Source of the DNA: DASUWK01 sp036378435
Lineage (GTDB): Bacteria; Chloroflexota; Dormibacteria; Dormibacterales; Dormibacteraceae
Direction of reading: 5' to 3'
Assembly (NCBI GenBank): GCA_036378435.1
Contig: DASUWK010000062.1
Span: 30,745 to 94,744, forward strand
DNA: 64,000 nucleotides
Position 1 is the first letter of the stretch; each line of letters begins with the position of its first letter. Positions 9,872-17,744 of this stretch are shown in pieces. Under the pieces are notes generated by a model. It saw nothing but the letters and a program-made list of their open reading frames with translations. It ran no database searches and was not told where the DNA came from. Both the position numbers and the translations under genes were made by a program.

Positions 9872-9887
9872 TGTTTCACGTTAAACA
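9872..9887. promoter_or_regulatory. parS-like ParB-binding site
   Basis: TGTTTCACGTTAAACA matches the near-universal bacterial parS consensus TGTTTCACGTGAAACA at 15 of 16 positions; only the G at position 11 is T. It lies in the 284-bp intergenic region upstream of rpoD (9623-9906), which otherwise shows no gene. In other bacteria such sites nucleate ParB for chromosome segregation and tend to cluster toward the origin. No parA or parB gene is in the window. A chance near-palindrome is possible but unlikely in such GC-rich DNA. Confidence 0.6.
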
Positions 9888-9906
9888 TTGGCCGCGCTTG
9901 GGCGAG

Positions 9907-11043
9907 CTAGGTGACGGCCACCAGTCGCCGGGGGCTGAACGGCACGAGATCGAACCCCGCATCGGCGCCGTTGGCGAGCCGCGCGGCGATCTCGCCGATC
10001 ACCGGCGCGAACTTGAAGCCATGGCCTGAGCACGCGCTCACGAGGACAACGCCGGGCCGGCCGGGCGGCTCACCGATCACGAAGTGCTCATCGGGCGAGT
10101 TGGTGTACATGCACACCCGCGCCTGAACCGGCTCCCCTCCGACCCCGCACAGCCAGCGGCGGACGAAGTCGGCGGTCGACGCCCAGTCGTCGGCCGTCGC
10201 GTCCCGGTCGACCGTGTCCGGATCGGCGGCTCGGCCACCGCCGTGGCCGGCCACCTTGATCGTGGCTTCGCCCGTGCTGGGGATGCCGTACCGGGTGAAG
10301 CCGTCATCCAGCTGACGGATGAACACTGGGAAGCGCTCCGCCGAGAAGGCCGCGGCGTCATCGATCGGGAACCAGGTCTGCACGACTCGCTCGACCTGAA
10401 GCGGCAGGTCCGGCACCCAGCGGGGGTTCCAGGCGCCCGACGCGAGGATCATGCGATTCGCCAGCCACGCTCCGTCGCTGGTAGTCAGCCGGAACCCTTC
10501 GCCCGATGACTCGATCGCCTCGACGCGGGTTTCCAGCTTGAGCTCGGCGCCAGCCTGGGCGGCGACGCGGGCCGCGGCGGCCACCGCCTTCTCCGGCCGC
10601 AGAAAGCCCGCGGCGGGATCGACCACGGCCACCTCGCCACCGGCGAGACGGTGTTGGGGATGGCGCCTGGCCAGCTCCTCGCCGTCGATCAGCTCGTGTT
10701 GGAGGCCGTGCTGGCGGGCGCTGCGCAGAGCGCCGCGCACGATGACGCTGTCGGGGCCCCCGATCATCAACGCGCCGCAGAGATTCAGGAGCGGTTCGCC
10801 GGAGGCCTCCTCGAGCTCGCGCCAAAGCGGCAACGCCGCCTGCAGCAGAGGCACGTAGCCAGGTCCCTCGAAGTAGGCGGTCCTGAAGATGCGCGTGTCG
10901 CCGGTTGAGGAGCCGAGCCCGTGGCCCGGTCTGAACTGCTCGAACCCCACGCAGCTCACGCCCATCAACGCCAGCCGCCAAAGCGCCATCGTTCCCATGG
11001 CGCCGGCGCCGACGACGGCGACATCGGCTCGCCGCTCGGTCAT
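9907..11043 (-). CDS. Sarcosine oxidase / N-methyl amino acid oxidase family flavoprotein (SolA/MSOX-like)
   Basis: This 378-residue FAD enzyme has Rossmann motif VVGAGAMG (10-17), a second nucleotide region ending near E35, CMYTNSPDEHFVIG with Cys311 at the place of the covalent flavin-linking Cys of monomeric sarcosine oxidase, and the C-terminal SGHGFKFAPVIGE motif. It would oxidatively demethylate N-methyl amino acids such as sarcosine or N-methyltryptophan, giving formaldehyde and hydrogen peroxide. Its ATG overlaps the stop of the Hint lipoprotein gene by 4 bp, so the two are coupled. Length is normal for the monomeric enzyme. Confidence 0.88.
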   Translation of the reverse strand: MTERRADVAVVGAGAMGTMALWRLALMGVSCVGFEQFRPGHGLGSSTGDTRIFRTAYFEGPGYVPLLQAALPLWRELEEASGEPLLNLCGALMIGGPDSVIVRGALRSARQHGLQHELIDGEELARRHPQHRLAGGEVAVVDPAAGFLRPEKAVAAAARVAAQAGAELKLETRVEAIESSGEGFRLTTSDGAWLANRMILASGAWNPRWVPDLPLQVERVVQTWFPIDDAAAFSAERFPVFIRQLDDGFTRYGIPSTGEATIKVAGHGGGRAADPDTVDRDATADDWASTADFVRRWLCGVGGEPVQARVCMYTNSPDEHFVIGEPPGRPGVVLVSACSGHGFKFAPVIGEIAARLANGADAGFDLVPFSPRRLVAVT

Positions 11044-11963
11044 CGCAGGGTGCTGGCGAGCAGCACGCCGTCGACCCAGTAGTCGCCCGTCGGCCCGGCC
11101 GGCAGGAGGTCGTACGTGCGCCCATCGCTGTAAGCCACGAGGGAAATCGACAGAACGTGGGCGCCGTCCAGCTCGTCGCCAGGAGCGAGCTGCCCGAGAT
11201 ACCGGCCGTCGGCGGTGGGGTGGCCTGGCGACGCCTCCACAGCCCGGCCGTCCGACAGCAGGACGACGTCCATCTCATGCCAAGGTGGAGCCTCCATGCT
11301 GCTCGTCGCCATGACCGGCTCCGGCAGGCGCCGGCCGGCCGCGTCCCGGGAATAGACGAGCATGCCCACCCGCACCCGCGTCACCGGGATCGGGCCACTC
11401 GGAGTGTCGATCAGGTCAGCGCGAGCGAGGCAGATCGGGCACCGGAGCAAAGCCGGCGCCTGCGACTGGACGGTGATCGAGCCGCCGCCGTCTATCCGCC
11501 CTGTGTAGCGCGTGCCCTGCATCGCGATCTGCCCGCCCCGCGCGCTGTACGCGAACCGGAAGTCCGCCCCGCCGCCGGTGAGGGTGATCGACCGCAGAGC
11601 CTTGTAGTCCTGGTACACCACTAGCTCCTGGGCGGCAGTCAGCGCTCCTCCAAATTGGTGGTGGGCGAGGATCGCCTGGTACGTCGCCGCGTCAGTGGCC
11701 TGGACCGACAAGAGCCGTTGGTGGACCTCGGCGGGGGTCACGTCGTGGGCGATCGGATACGAATCCGGGTCACAGAAGGCCGGCGGCCCGAATCGCGCGA
11801 TGAGGTCGTACTTGAGGGCGGGCAGTCCGGTCGCAAGCGCCGAGGGGGAAGCTGATGGCGACGCCGAGGCCGCCAGCCCACCTGCCGGTGGATGCGGCCC
11901 ACAGGCGGCAAGCAGCGTGACTGCGATCAAGCCCAATGTCGTTGCGAGTCGCCCGACGCTCAT
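11040..11963 (-). CDS. Lipoprotein with C-terminal Hint (hedgehog/intein-like) domain
   Basis: Starting at ATG 11963 (chosen because upstream codons overlap ugd), the 307-residue protein has a lipoprotein signal with lipobox LLAAC (Cys21), a Ser/Ala/Pro spacer, an uncharacterised extracellular region (about 50-170) and a Hint-like domain from Cys178 (CLARADLIDTPSG), through GMLVYSRDAAG and the block-B-like SPGHPT (245-250), to GPTGDYWVDGVLLASTL. Hint domains mediate autoprocessing, but the terminal Asn/nucleophile pair of inteins is absent, so hedgehog-type cleavage or a purely structural role is possible. A second Cys precedes the domain (CPIC, 175-178). It is 38 bp downstream of ugd and overlaps the oxidase gene by 4 bp. 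Confidence 0.78.
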   Translation of the reverse strand: MSVGRLATTLGLIAVTLLAACGPHPPAGGLAASASPSASPSALATGLPALKYDLIARFGPPAFCDPDSYPIAHDVTPAEVHQRLLSVQATDAATYQAILAHHQFGGALTAAQELVVYQDYKALRSITLTGGGADFRFAYSARGGQIAMQGTRYTGRIDGGGSITVQSQAPALLRCPICLARADLIDTPSGPIPVTRVRVGMLVYSRDAAGRRLPEPVMATSSMEAPPWHEMDVVLLSDGRAVEASPGHPTADGRYLGQLAPGDELDGAHVLSISLVAYSDGRTYDLLPAGPTGDYWVDGVLLASTLR

Positions 11964-12001
11964 ATGGATGTCAACGCCGCGGCCCGGCGCGGGTAACGAG
12001 T

Positions 12002-13294
12002 CTAGTTGCGGCCGATGCCGCGGTAGACGAAGCCAAGGGCGCGCATCTCGGCCGGGTCGTAGATGTTGCGGCCGTCGACGATCACCGGCCGCCGCATGGT
12101 CTTGCGCAAACGGGCGAGATCCAGCTGGCGGAACTCGTTCCACTCAGTCACGACGACCACGGCGTCGGCGCCGCGCGCCAGCAGGTAGGCGTTCCGCCGG
12201 AACTCGACCTCCGGCAGCAGCGGCCGGGCCGCCTCCACCGCCGCGGGGTCGTAGGCGCGCACGGTCGCGCCCCGCCCGAGCAGCTCGCGCGCGATGTCGA
12301 GGCTGGGCGCCTCGCGGAGGTCGTCGGTGTTCGGTTTGTACGCGAGGCCGAGCAGGCCGATGACCTGCCCGCGGACGGAGCCGAGGCACTCTCGCAGCTT
12401 GGTCACGGTCAGGAGGCGCTGGTCACGGTTGATGTCCATGACCGCGTGCAGGAGCTCGGGATGGTAGTCGTAGGCCTCAGCGATGGCGGCCAGCGCGCGC
12501 ACGTCCTTGGGAAAGCAGGAGCCGCCGTAGCCGACGCCCGCGTCCAGGAAATGGGAGCCGATGCGGCGATCCAGGCCCATGCCCTCTGCCACGACCCGCA
12601 CGTCCGCGTCGACCCGCTCGCAGATGCGGGCCACCTCGTTGATAAAGGAGATGCGCGTCGCCAAGAAGGCGTTGGAGGCGTACTTGATCATCTCGGCCGA
12701 GTACACGGTCGTCAGCACGATCGGGGACCCCAGCGGCTCGTACAGACGGGCGACCGACTCCGCGTGCTCGCGGGCATGGGCGCCGATGACGACCCGGTCG
12801 GGGCTCATGAAGTCGAGGATGGCCGAGCCTTCCCGCAGGAACTCCGGGTTCGAGACGACGCCCACCTGATGGCTGCCGTTCTGCGCCGCCACGACCTTCG
12901 ACACCAGGTCACCGGTGCCGATCGGGACGGTCGACTTGTTCACGATCACCAGCGGCCCGGTCTGTGACTCGGCGATCGATCGGGCTGCCGATTCGACCAT
13001 CGAGAGGTCGGCCTTGCCGTCAGCGTCCGGTGGAGTGCCCACCGCGATGAAGGCGAACTCGCACTCCGGTATCGCCTCCGCATACGACGCTGTGAAACGC
13101 AGCCGGCCTGCGCGCTGGTTGCGTTCGACCATCTCCCGCAGGCCGGGCTCGTAGAAGGGGATCTTGCGGCGCTTCAAGATGCGGAGGCGCCGCTCGTCGA
13201 TCTCGACGACCGTCACCTCATTGCCGAGGTCGGCGAGGCAAGCCGCGGTCGTCAGCCCGACGTAGCCGGCGCCGGCCACCGCGATCCTGCTCAT
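12002..13294 (-). CDS. ugd: UDP-glucose 6-dehydrogenase
   Basis: This 430-residue enzyme oxidises UDP-glucose to UDP-glucuronate with two NAD+. It has N-terminal GAGYVGL (8-14), the FIAVGTPPDADGKADLS segment, STVPIGTGD, the catalytic Cys in GYGGSCFPKD and the C-terminal domain motif LGLAYKPNTDDLREAPS. The length is typical. It lies at the edge of the polysaccharide locus, diverging from the 13.4-kb gene, and can feed glucuronate or derived sugars to the glycosyltransferases. A TACCCT -10 hexamer lies 10 bp before the ATG. Confidence 0.95.
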   Translation of the reverse strand: MSRIAVAGAGYVGLTTAACLADLGNEVTVVEIDERRLRILKRRKIPFYEPGLREMVERNQRAGRLRFTASYAEAIPECEFAFIAVGTPPDADGKADLSMVESAARSIAESQTGPLVIVNKSTVPIGTGDLVSKVVAAQNGSHQVGVVSNPEFLREGSAILDFMSPDRVVIGAHAREHAESVARLYEPLGSPIVLTTVYSAEMIKYASNAFLATRISFINEVARICERVDADVRVVAEGMGLDRRIGSHFLDAGVGYGGSCFPKDVRALAAIAEAYDYHPELLHAVMDINRDQRLLTVTKLRECLGSVRGQVIGLLGLAYKPNTDDLREAPSLDIARELLGRGATVRAYDPAAVEAARPLLPEVEFRRNAYLLARGADAVVVVTEWNEFRQLDLARLRKTMRRPVIVDGRNIYDPAEMRALGFVYRGIGRN

Positions 13295-13304
13295 GCCCGC
13301 TCGC

Positions 13305-13341
13305 AGGGTACATGCGGGGGAGATGTCAACCGATCTGTCAA
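13305..13341 (-). promoter_or_regulatory. Putative ugd promoter region with two TTGACA direct repeats
   Basis: Read leftward there are two TTGACA hexamers exactly 12 bp apart (13336-13341 and 13324-13329) and then TACCCT (13305-13310), which ends 10 bp before the ugd ATG. The nearer TTGACA is only 13 bp from TACCCT, too short for a standard spacer, so the repeat may be a regulator site as well as a -35. The repeats lie next to the divergent promoter of the 13394 gene. Confidence 0.35.
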
Positions 13342-13350
13342 GTGACGAAA

Positions 13351-13380
13351 TTGACCCTCGCGCAAGGCCGGTGCTAGTCT
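13351..13380 (+). promoter_or_regulatory. Sigma-70 type promoter for the 13394 gene
   Basis: TTGACC at 13351-13356 is followed after 18 bp by TAGTCT at 13375-13380, preceded by TGC (extended -10). The ATG at 13394 is 13 bp after the -10, leaving a leader of only a few bases. Confidence 0.5.
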
Positions 13381-13393
13381 CGCCAGGCCCACC

Positions 13394-13984
13394 ATGGTGA
13401 AAGGCGTATTTGGCGTCTGCGGCGGTGTGGCTGCTGCCCTCCTGCTGAGCGTTTCCGGCTTGGCCTATCAGGGCAGCAGCGGAGCTTCCGTCACGACCTG
13501 CAGCTCGACAGTGCCTCCGGGCGGGTCGACCTGTGTCGTCGCCACTTTCACGACCAACGGCCAGCCCAGTCAGGGTGACAACGTCGTCTTCTCACAGCGG
13601 AACGGCGGCGGCAACGGCTGCACGGTGACGTTCGCGCCGTCCTCCGGCGTCACCGACCAGAATGGCCAGGCTCGTTCGACCGCGACCATCGGCTCGACAT
13701 GTCACGGCACCGTCGATCTGTGCGCTACCGACACCGTGACCAACCAGGGTGCCTGTGCCGCCGTGCTCGTCAAGGCCGCTAACGGCAACGGCGGCGGTGG
13801 TGGTGGTGGCGGCGGCGGCAACGGTCACAACAAGACGGACACCAGCGTGAAGGCCGCGTTCAAGAGCGTGGCAGGCGGTGGGAACATGAGCACCATCGAC
13901 GCGGCGGCAGCGGGGGCTCTCCTCGCCGTCGGCCTCGTGCTGGCGGCAGTGCTGCGGCGGCGGAGTACGCACCCCAGCGCCTAG
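13394..13984 (+). CDS. Secreted Ig-like (Big_1-like) protein with C-terminal membrane anchor
   Basis: This 196-residue protein has a signal peptide (VFGVCGGVAAALLLSVSGLAY), a roughly 110-residue domain with paired Cys residues, and a VTDQNGQARST motif typical of bacterial Ig-like Big_1 domains (the usual form is TDANGxA). A Gly/Asn-rich tract of about ten Gly (near residue 132) follows, then a C-terminal helix (AAAAGALLAVGLVLAAVL) and RRR tail that would hold it in the membrane. The DUF4012 protein starts just downstream. It could be a cell-envelope adhesin or a scaffold for the polysaccharide apparatus. There is no LPXTG motif. Confidence 0.72.
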   Translation: MVKGVFGVCGGVAAALLLSVSGLAYQGSSGASVTTCSSTVPPGGSTCVVATFTTNGQPSQGDNVVFSQRNGGGNGCTVTFAPSSGVTDQNGQARSTATIGSTCHGTVDLCATDTVTNQGACAAVLVKAANGNGGGGGGGGGGNGHNKTDTSVKAAFKSVAGGGNMSTIDAAAAGALLAVGLVLAAVLRRRSTHPSA

Positions 13985-14012
13985 ACGCCTCCTGGCCCTC
14001 GTCGGGCTGCTC

Positions 14013-15776
14013 GTGCTCCTGGTCGCCGCCGGCGCAGACGCCGCGCACGTTGAGCCCGCGTACCCCGAGCTGCGCGAAGCGGCCGCGGACCTGCAGCAGT
14101 CGGAGCAGCTGCTGTCGAATCCGGGGTCCTGGTCCGTGACCACGATCGACTCGGCGGACAGCCTTCGCTCCCAGGCGCAGGCGCTTCTGACCAGCGCCAA
14201 GGGGCGTCTTGGCAGCGATCCCGGTTTCGCAATCGCGGGCGCAATACCGCGGCTGGGGGACCAGACCCGGGCCGTGAGCGACCTCGTCGACACGGGGCTG
14301 GACGGCGTTGCGGCGGACGCGGACCTCGCCGCCGTCGCTCGGGCTTACGTCCTTGGCGGCGATCCTCACGCCAAGCTAACCAGCCGGCTGATCAGCCTCC
14401 TCACCCAGACCGCGGCGCCCTTGGCCGACGCCGATCAGCACCTAAGGCGGGCGGCGGCCCGCCTCCAAGTCGATGCGCACTCCAGCCTAGTGCCGCAGCT
14501 GGCCAAGCAGGTCACGACCGCGCTCGACACTGTTGCGGGCCAGCTGCCCAAGGTCGACGCAGCCGCAACGCTGGCCCAGCTCCTGCCGGCCGCCATGGGG
14601 ACCTCAGGCCCCCGCACGTACCTGGTGGCGCTGCCCAATCCCGCCGAGCTGCGGCCGAGCGGCGGCCTGTCCGCGTTCATCGGGGTCGTCCAGTTCAGCA
14701 ACGGCTTGCCAACCCAGCTGTCCGTCAGCCGCGGTGACGTGTACACGCCGCTGCGCCCCTGCTTTCCGATCCCGACTGTGCTGGCGTACTACCTCAAGTT
14801 CCAGCCGAACTGTCAGGACCTCGGCGACGCCGGCTGGGACCCGGACTTCCCGACGACGGCGCGGCTGATGGAGTCGATGGTCCTGGCCACGACGGGAGTG
14901 CACGTCGACGGGGTCATCTCCCTCGACCCGTACGCCATCGCCGACCTCCTGCGCGTGATCGGACCCATCTCGGTGCCCGGTTATGGGGCATTCACCGCCG
15001 ACAACCTCTTGAACCGGACAGAGGTCATCGTCAACGTCCAGAACGACTACGGCGTCATGAATCCGCTGGCCAGGACGCTGCTGGCGCAGATCCTTGGCGC
15101 GCCGGTGACCAAATTCCCCGACCTCATCGGCTCACTCCAGACGAACACCGCCGAACGTCACATCCAGCTGCACATGCGAGACGCGACCCTGGAGCAGCGC
15201 ATCCTCGCAGGTAGCGCGGGCGGCGCTCTGGAGGGTGCTGCCGGGGATTACCTGATGGTCGTCGACGCCAACGTCAGCCCCAGCAAGGGCGACCTGTTCA
15301 TGCAGAAACGGTGCGACGTCAACGTGACGGTCCAGCCTTCCGGGCTGGCGCAGCACGAGGTCACCGCGAGCTACACCTACCCCAAACCTGCCACTCCGAG
15401 CCGGGCGGACACCGTGCTCAACACTGACGGCGTCTACCGCGACTATGTCCGCTTCGTCGTGCCCGGCGACGCAACCGTGGCGGACATCGAGTACGTGCTG
15501 GACGGCAAGCCCGCACCCGCCGCGGCGCAGCCCATAGTGGAGGAGCTGGGCAAGACGGTCATCGGCATGTACTTCGAGCTGCCCCGCGGCCATACAGGAC
15601 AGGTCACAGTCAGTTACACGGACCACGTGCCGGGTCGCGGCGCCTACCACCTCTTAGTGCAGAAGCAGGCCGGGGCCAGCGACCGGCCGACCACGCTTGA
15701 CGTCGTCTTCCCGGGCGGCCGCCGCGAGCTCGGCTCAGAACTGACGGAGGACGCCAGCTTCGACGTCGGCTGGTGA
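14013..15776 (+). CDS. DUF4012 family envelope protein
   Basis: The 587-residue product has an N-terminal hydrophobic stretch and the DUF4012 core (LVALPNPAELRPSGGLSAFIG at about 206-226, matching the family N-x-A-E-L-R-x-x-GG pattern). DUF4012 proteins commonly sit in exopolysaccharide clusters of high-GC bacteria, but their biochemistry is unknown. GTG at 14013 is the only standard in-frame start after the preceding stop (13982-13984). The hydrophobic stretch continues upstream of it (LLALVGLL), so initiation at a rarer codon nearer 13992 is possible. Its position before the initiating sugar transferase suggests a role in chain assembly or attachment. Confidence 0.85.
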   Translation: MLLVAAGADAAHVEPAYPELREAAADLQQSEQLLSNPGSWSVTTIDSADSLRSQAQALLTSAKGRLGSDPGFAIAGAIPRLGDQTRAVSDLVDTGLDGVAADADLAAVARAYVLGGDPHAKLTSRLISLLTQTAAPLADADQHLRRAAARLQVDAHSSLVPQLAKQVTTALDTVAGQLPKVDAAATLAQLLPAAMGTSGPRTYLVALPNPAELRPSGGLSAFIGVVQFSNGLPTQLSVSRGDVYTPLRPCFPIPTVLAYYLKFQPNCQDLGDAGWDPDFPTTARLMESMVLATTGVHVDGVISLDPYAIADLLRVIGPISVPGYGAFTADNLLNRTEVIVNVQNDYGVMNPLARTLLAQILGAPVTKFPDLIGSLQTNTAERHIQLHMRDATLEQRILAGSAGGALEGAAGDYLMVVDANVSPSKGDLFMQKRCDVNVTVQPSGLAQHEVTASYTYPKPATPSRADTVLNTDGVYRDYVRFVVPGDATVADIEYVLDGKPAPAAAQPIVEELGKTVIGMYFELPRGHTGQVTVSYTDHVPGRGAYHLLVQKQAGASDRPTTLDVVFPGGRRELGSELTEDASFDVGW

Positions 15777-15869
15777 CCGCGGCAGCGCTTTTCCGCACCG
15801 CTTTACGCACCGTCAGTCCCGACTCGACACCTGTGCGGCGGTCCCTACTTGACGTTTTGAACTCAGCTC

Positions 15870-16724
15870 TTGACTTGCTCCGCAGCCTGTCTAGTAGCCT
15901 CGGGCCACTTTACGGGGACCACGGCAGGAGGGCTTGGGAAACTGATCGAACGCAGCGGGGCGTCGGTCGCTACGTGGGCGGCGGACGGCGAGGAGGAGCA
16001 GGGACCACGGCCGGCCGTTGCCGGCCGTGCGGCCATGGCGGCCAAGCGAGGCATCGACGTCGCCATCGCGCTGGTAGGCCTTCTGCTGGCGGCGCCTGTG
16101 CTGCTGCTGGTCGCGATCGCGATCAAGGTCGACTCCCCTGGCCCGGTCCTCTATCGCGGCCGCCGCCTCGGCCGTGGCGGCAAACACTTCACGATGCACA
16201 AGCTCCGCACCATGCACGTCGGGGCGCACGACAGATTGGCGGAGATCATCCATCTCAACGTCGGGGAGGGCATGGTCAAGATCCCCGACGACCCCCGTCA
16301 GACGGCGGTCGGCCGCCTCTTGCGGCGCCTCAGCATCGACGAGGTCCCGCAGCTCTGGGATGTCCTCCGCGGCGAGATGAGCCTGGTCGGCCCGAGGCCG
16401 CACGTCCCGGGCGAGCTCAACGAAGACGACCCGCTGCTGATGGCTCGCCTGGTCATGCGGCCGGGCATGACCGGCCTCTGGCAGGTCAGCGCGCGCACCC
16501 ACCCTGCCCTCGAGAGGCGGGTGCAGTGCGACCTCGACTACATCAACCGCTGGTCGCTGGTGCACGACTTCACGCTGCTGGCGCGAACGGTCCCGGCTGT
16601 GCTTCGCGCGGACGGCGGCGCCACGCTGCGGCCGCTGGCGCGGGTGCAAATCGGAGAGTCGATCGCGCCAGTGGTCAAGCTCGCGCCCGAGCCGGCGCGG
16701 ATCGAGAAGCTCAGCCTCAGCTGA
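15870..16724 (+). CDS. Initiating sugar-phosphate transferase (undecaprenyl-phosphate glycosyl-1-phosphate transferase)
   Basis: This is a polyprenyl-phosphate hexose-1-phosphate transferase of the bacterial sugar transferase family (WcaJ/ExoY/RfbP C-terminal type). It starts glycan synthesis on the lipid carrier at the inner membrane. Visible motifs are the KRGIDVAIALVGLLLAAP membrane hairpin, SPGPVLY, KLRTM, DEVPQLWDVLRGEMSLVGPRP and PGMTGLWQVS. TTG at 15870 gives the longest frame, but the first residues look non-coding and that TTG is also part of a TTGACT -35-like hexamer. AGGAGG at 15926 lies 10 bp before in-frame CTG 15942, where GC-rich codon use begins, and ATG 16035 is the first conventional strong start. 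True initiation at 15942 or 16035 is more likely than at 15870. Confidence 0.88.
   Translation: MTCSAACLVASGHFTGTTAGGLGKLIERSGASVATWAADGEEEQGPRPAVAGRAAMAAKRGIDVAIALVGLLLAAPVLLLVAIAIKVDSPGPVLYRGRRLGRGGKHFTMHKLRTMHVGAHDRLAEIIHLNVGEGMVKIPDDPRQTAVGRLLRRLSIDEVPQLWDVLRGEMSLVGPRPHVPGELNEDDPLLMARLVMRPGMTGLWQVSARTHPALERRVQCDLDYINRWSLVHDFTLLARTVPAVLRADGGATLRPLARVQIGESIAPVVKLAPEPARIEKLSLS
15926..15931 (+). promoter_or_regulatory. AGGAGG ribosome-binding site suggesting a CTG start at 15942
   Basis: A perfect AGGAGG is placed 10 bp before CTG at 15942 in the sugar transferase frame, and no ATG, GTG or TTG in that frame is within range. It suggests rare CTG initiation, but it could be a chance purine run. 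Confidence 0.4.
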
Positions 16725-16728
16725 CATC

Positions 16729-16746
16729 CCGCTAGCGTGCTAGCGG
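16729..16746. repeat. Perfect inverted repeat enclosing a GTG start codon
   Basis: CCGCTAGC-GT-GCTAGCGG has 8-bp perfect arms. The GTG at 16737, the start of the GT2 frame, begins at the centre, and the next in-frame GTG (16746) begins at the last base of the right arm. It could be an operator or an RNA hairpin that hides the start. The tetranucleotide CTAG, rare in many genomes, appears in each arm. Confidence 0.5.
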
Positions 16747-17744
16747 TGAACGCGCAGGATTCGGCCCCGATGGAAGGAGAGCTGCCGGCCCGAAGTCCTT
16801 CGATCACGGCCGTCGTCACCTGTCACAACCAGGCCCCCTTCGTCCTGGAAGCACTGGCTTCCATCGCGGCGCAGGAGCGCCGGCCGGACCAGCTGGTGGT
16901 GGTGGACGACGGCTCCACCGACGGGAGCCAGAGCGCGGTCGCCGCTTGGCTGGAGCACTCGGAGATTCCCAGCACCCTCATCGCCAATGGGTCAAACGTA
17001 GGCATCTGCCGCGTCATGAACCTCGCTCTCGAGAAGGCCACCGGCGACTACATCGCCGTCCTCCATGGCGACGACGTCTGGCTGCCCAACAAGTTGAGGT
17101 TGCAGGCAGCAGCCCTCGACGCCACCTCAGACGACGTGAGCCTGGTCTACAGCGACGCCGAGGTGATCGACGAGCACGGAAGGCCGCTGGAACCGAGCGT
17201 CCTGGATCGATACGGCGTGCCGCGGCCGCGACCGAGCGGACAGGTCACAGCGCAGATCCTCGACCGGACTCTCCAACTGGCCGGGCACGCGACGCTCATC
17301 AAGCGGGCCTGGCTCGACAAGGTAGGGCCCTACGACGAACGACTCCGCGCCGAGGACTACAGCATGTGGCTGCGGCTGGCGCTGCGCTCCCAGTTCGTCT
17401 TCGTTGACGCGGTCGTGGCCAAGTGGCGTGTGGTCCCGACCTCGCTCTCCCACGTCCTGGCATCCGTCTACCTGCAGGACGACCTGCTCACGATCACCTC
17501 TTTGGTCGACGCCGGGGCTGAACCGCGACAGCTGTTGCTGCGCCACCAAGCGCTGATCGCGTCGCACCTCTATCGCCGCGGCCCGCAGGCGCGGGCGGCT
17601 CTGCGTGCTCGCATCCGCCACGAGCAGCCTCTTCGAGCGGCCGCGCTGGCGCTGCTCACCGTGGGCGGACTCGTTCCGCAAGGCCTCGGCGTCGCGGCGC
17701 GGGTCAAGCGCCTCGCAGGGCTGCGCCACATGGCGCTGGATTGA
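16737..17744 (+). CDS. Family 2 glycosyltransferase
   Basis: The 335-residue GT-A enzyme has N-terminal VTCHNQAPFVLEALASIAAQ, VVDDGSTDGS, the nucleotide-sugar motif HGDDVW (DxD equivalent) and RAEDYSMWLR, the ED acceptor-base region. It would transfer a sugar from a nucleotide donor to the lipid-linked glycan on the cytoplasmic side. It is closely similar in layout to the GT2 at 34.9 kb (same LPNKLRLQA / LPDKLRLQA and VLDRYGVPRPRPSG / SYDAPSPRPAG segments), indicating duplication within the locus. The start is GTG 16737 or GTG 16746, both involved in an inverted repeat. Confidence 0.88.
   Translation: MLAVNAQDSAPMEGELPARSPSITAVVTCHNQAPFVLEALASIAAQERRPDQLVVVDDGSTDGSQSAVAAWLEHSEIPSTLIANGSNVGICRVMNLALEKATGDYIAVLHGDDVWLPNKLRLQAAALDATSDDVSLVYSDAEVIDEHGRPLEPSVLDRYGVPRPRPSGQVTAQILDRTLQLAGHATLIKRAWLDKVGPYDERLRAEDYSMWLRLALRSQFVFVDAVVAKWRVVPTSLSHVLASVYLQDDLLTITSLVDAGAEPRQLLLRHQALIASHLYRRGPQARAALRARIRHEQPLRAAALALLTVGGLVPQGLGVAARVKRLAGLRHMALD

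Noticed and set aside
13793..13825. Phase-variable poly-G tract
   Set aside because: The run is GGC/GGT/GGG codons encoding Gly, not a homopolymer. Slippage of a pure G run is not expected.
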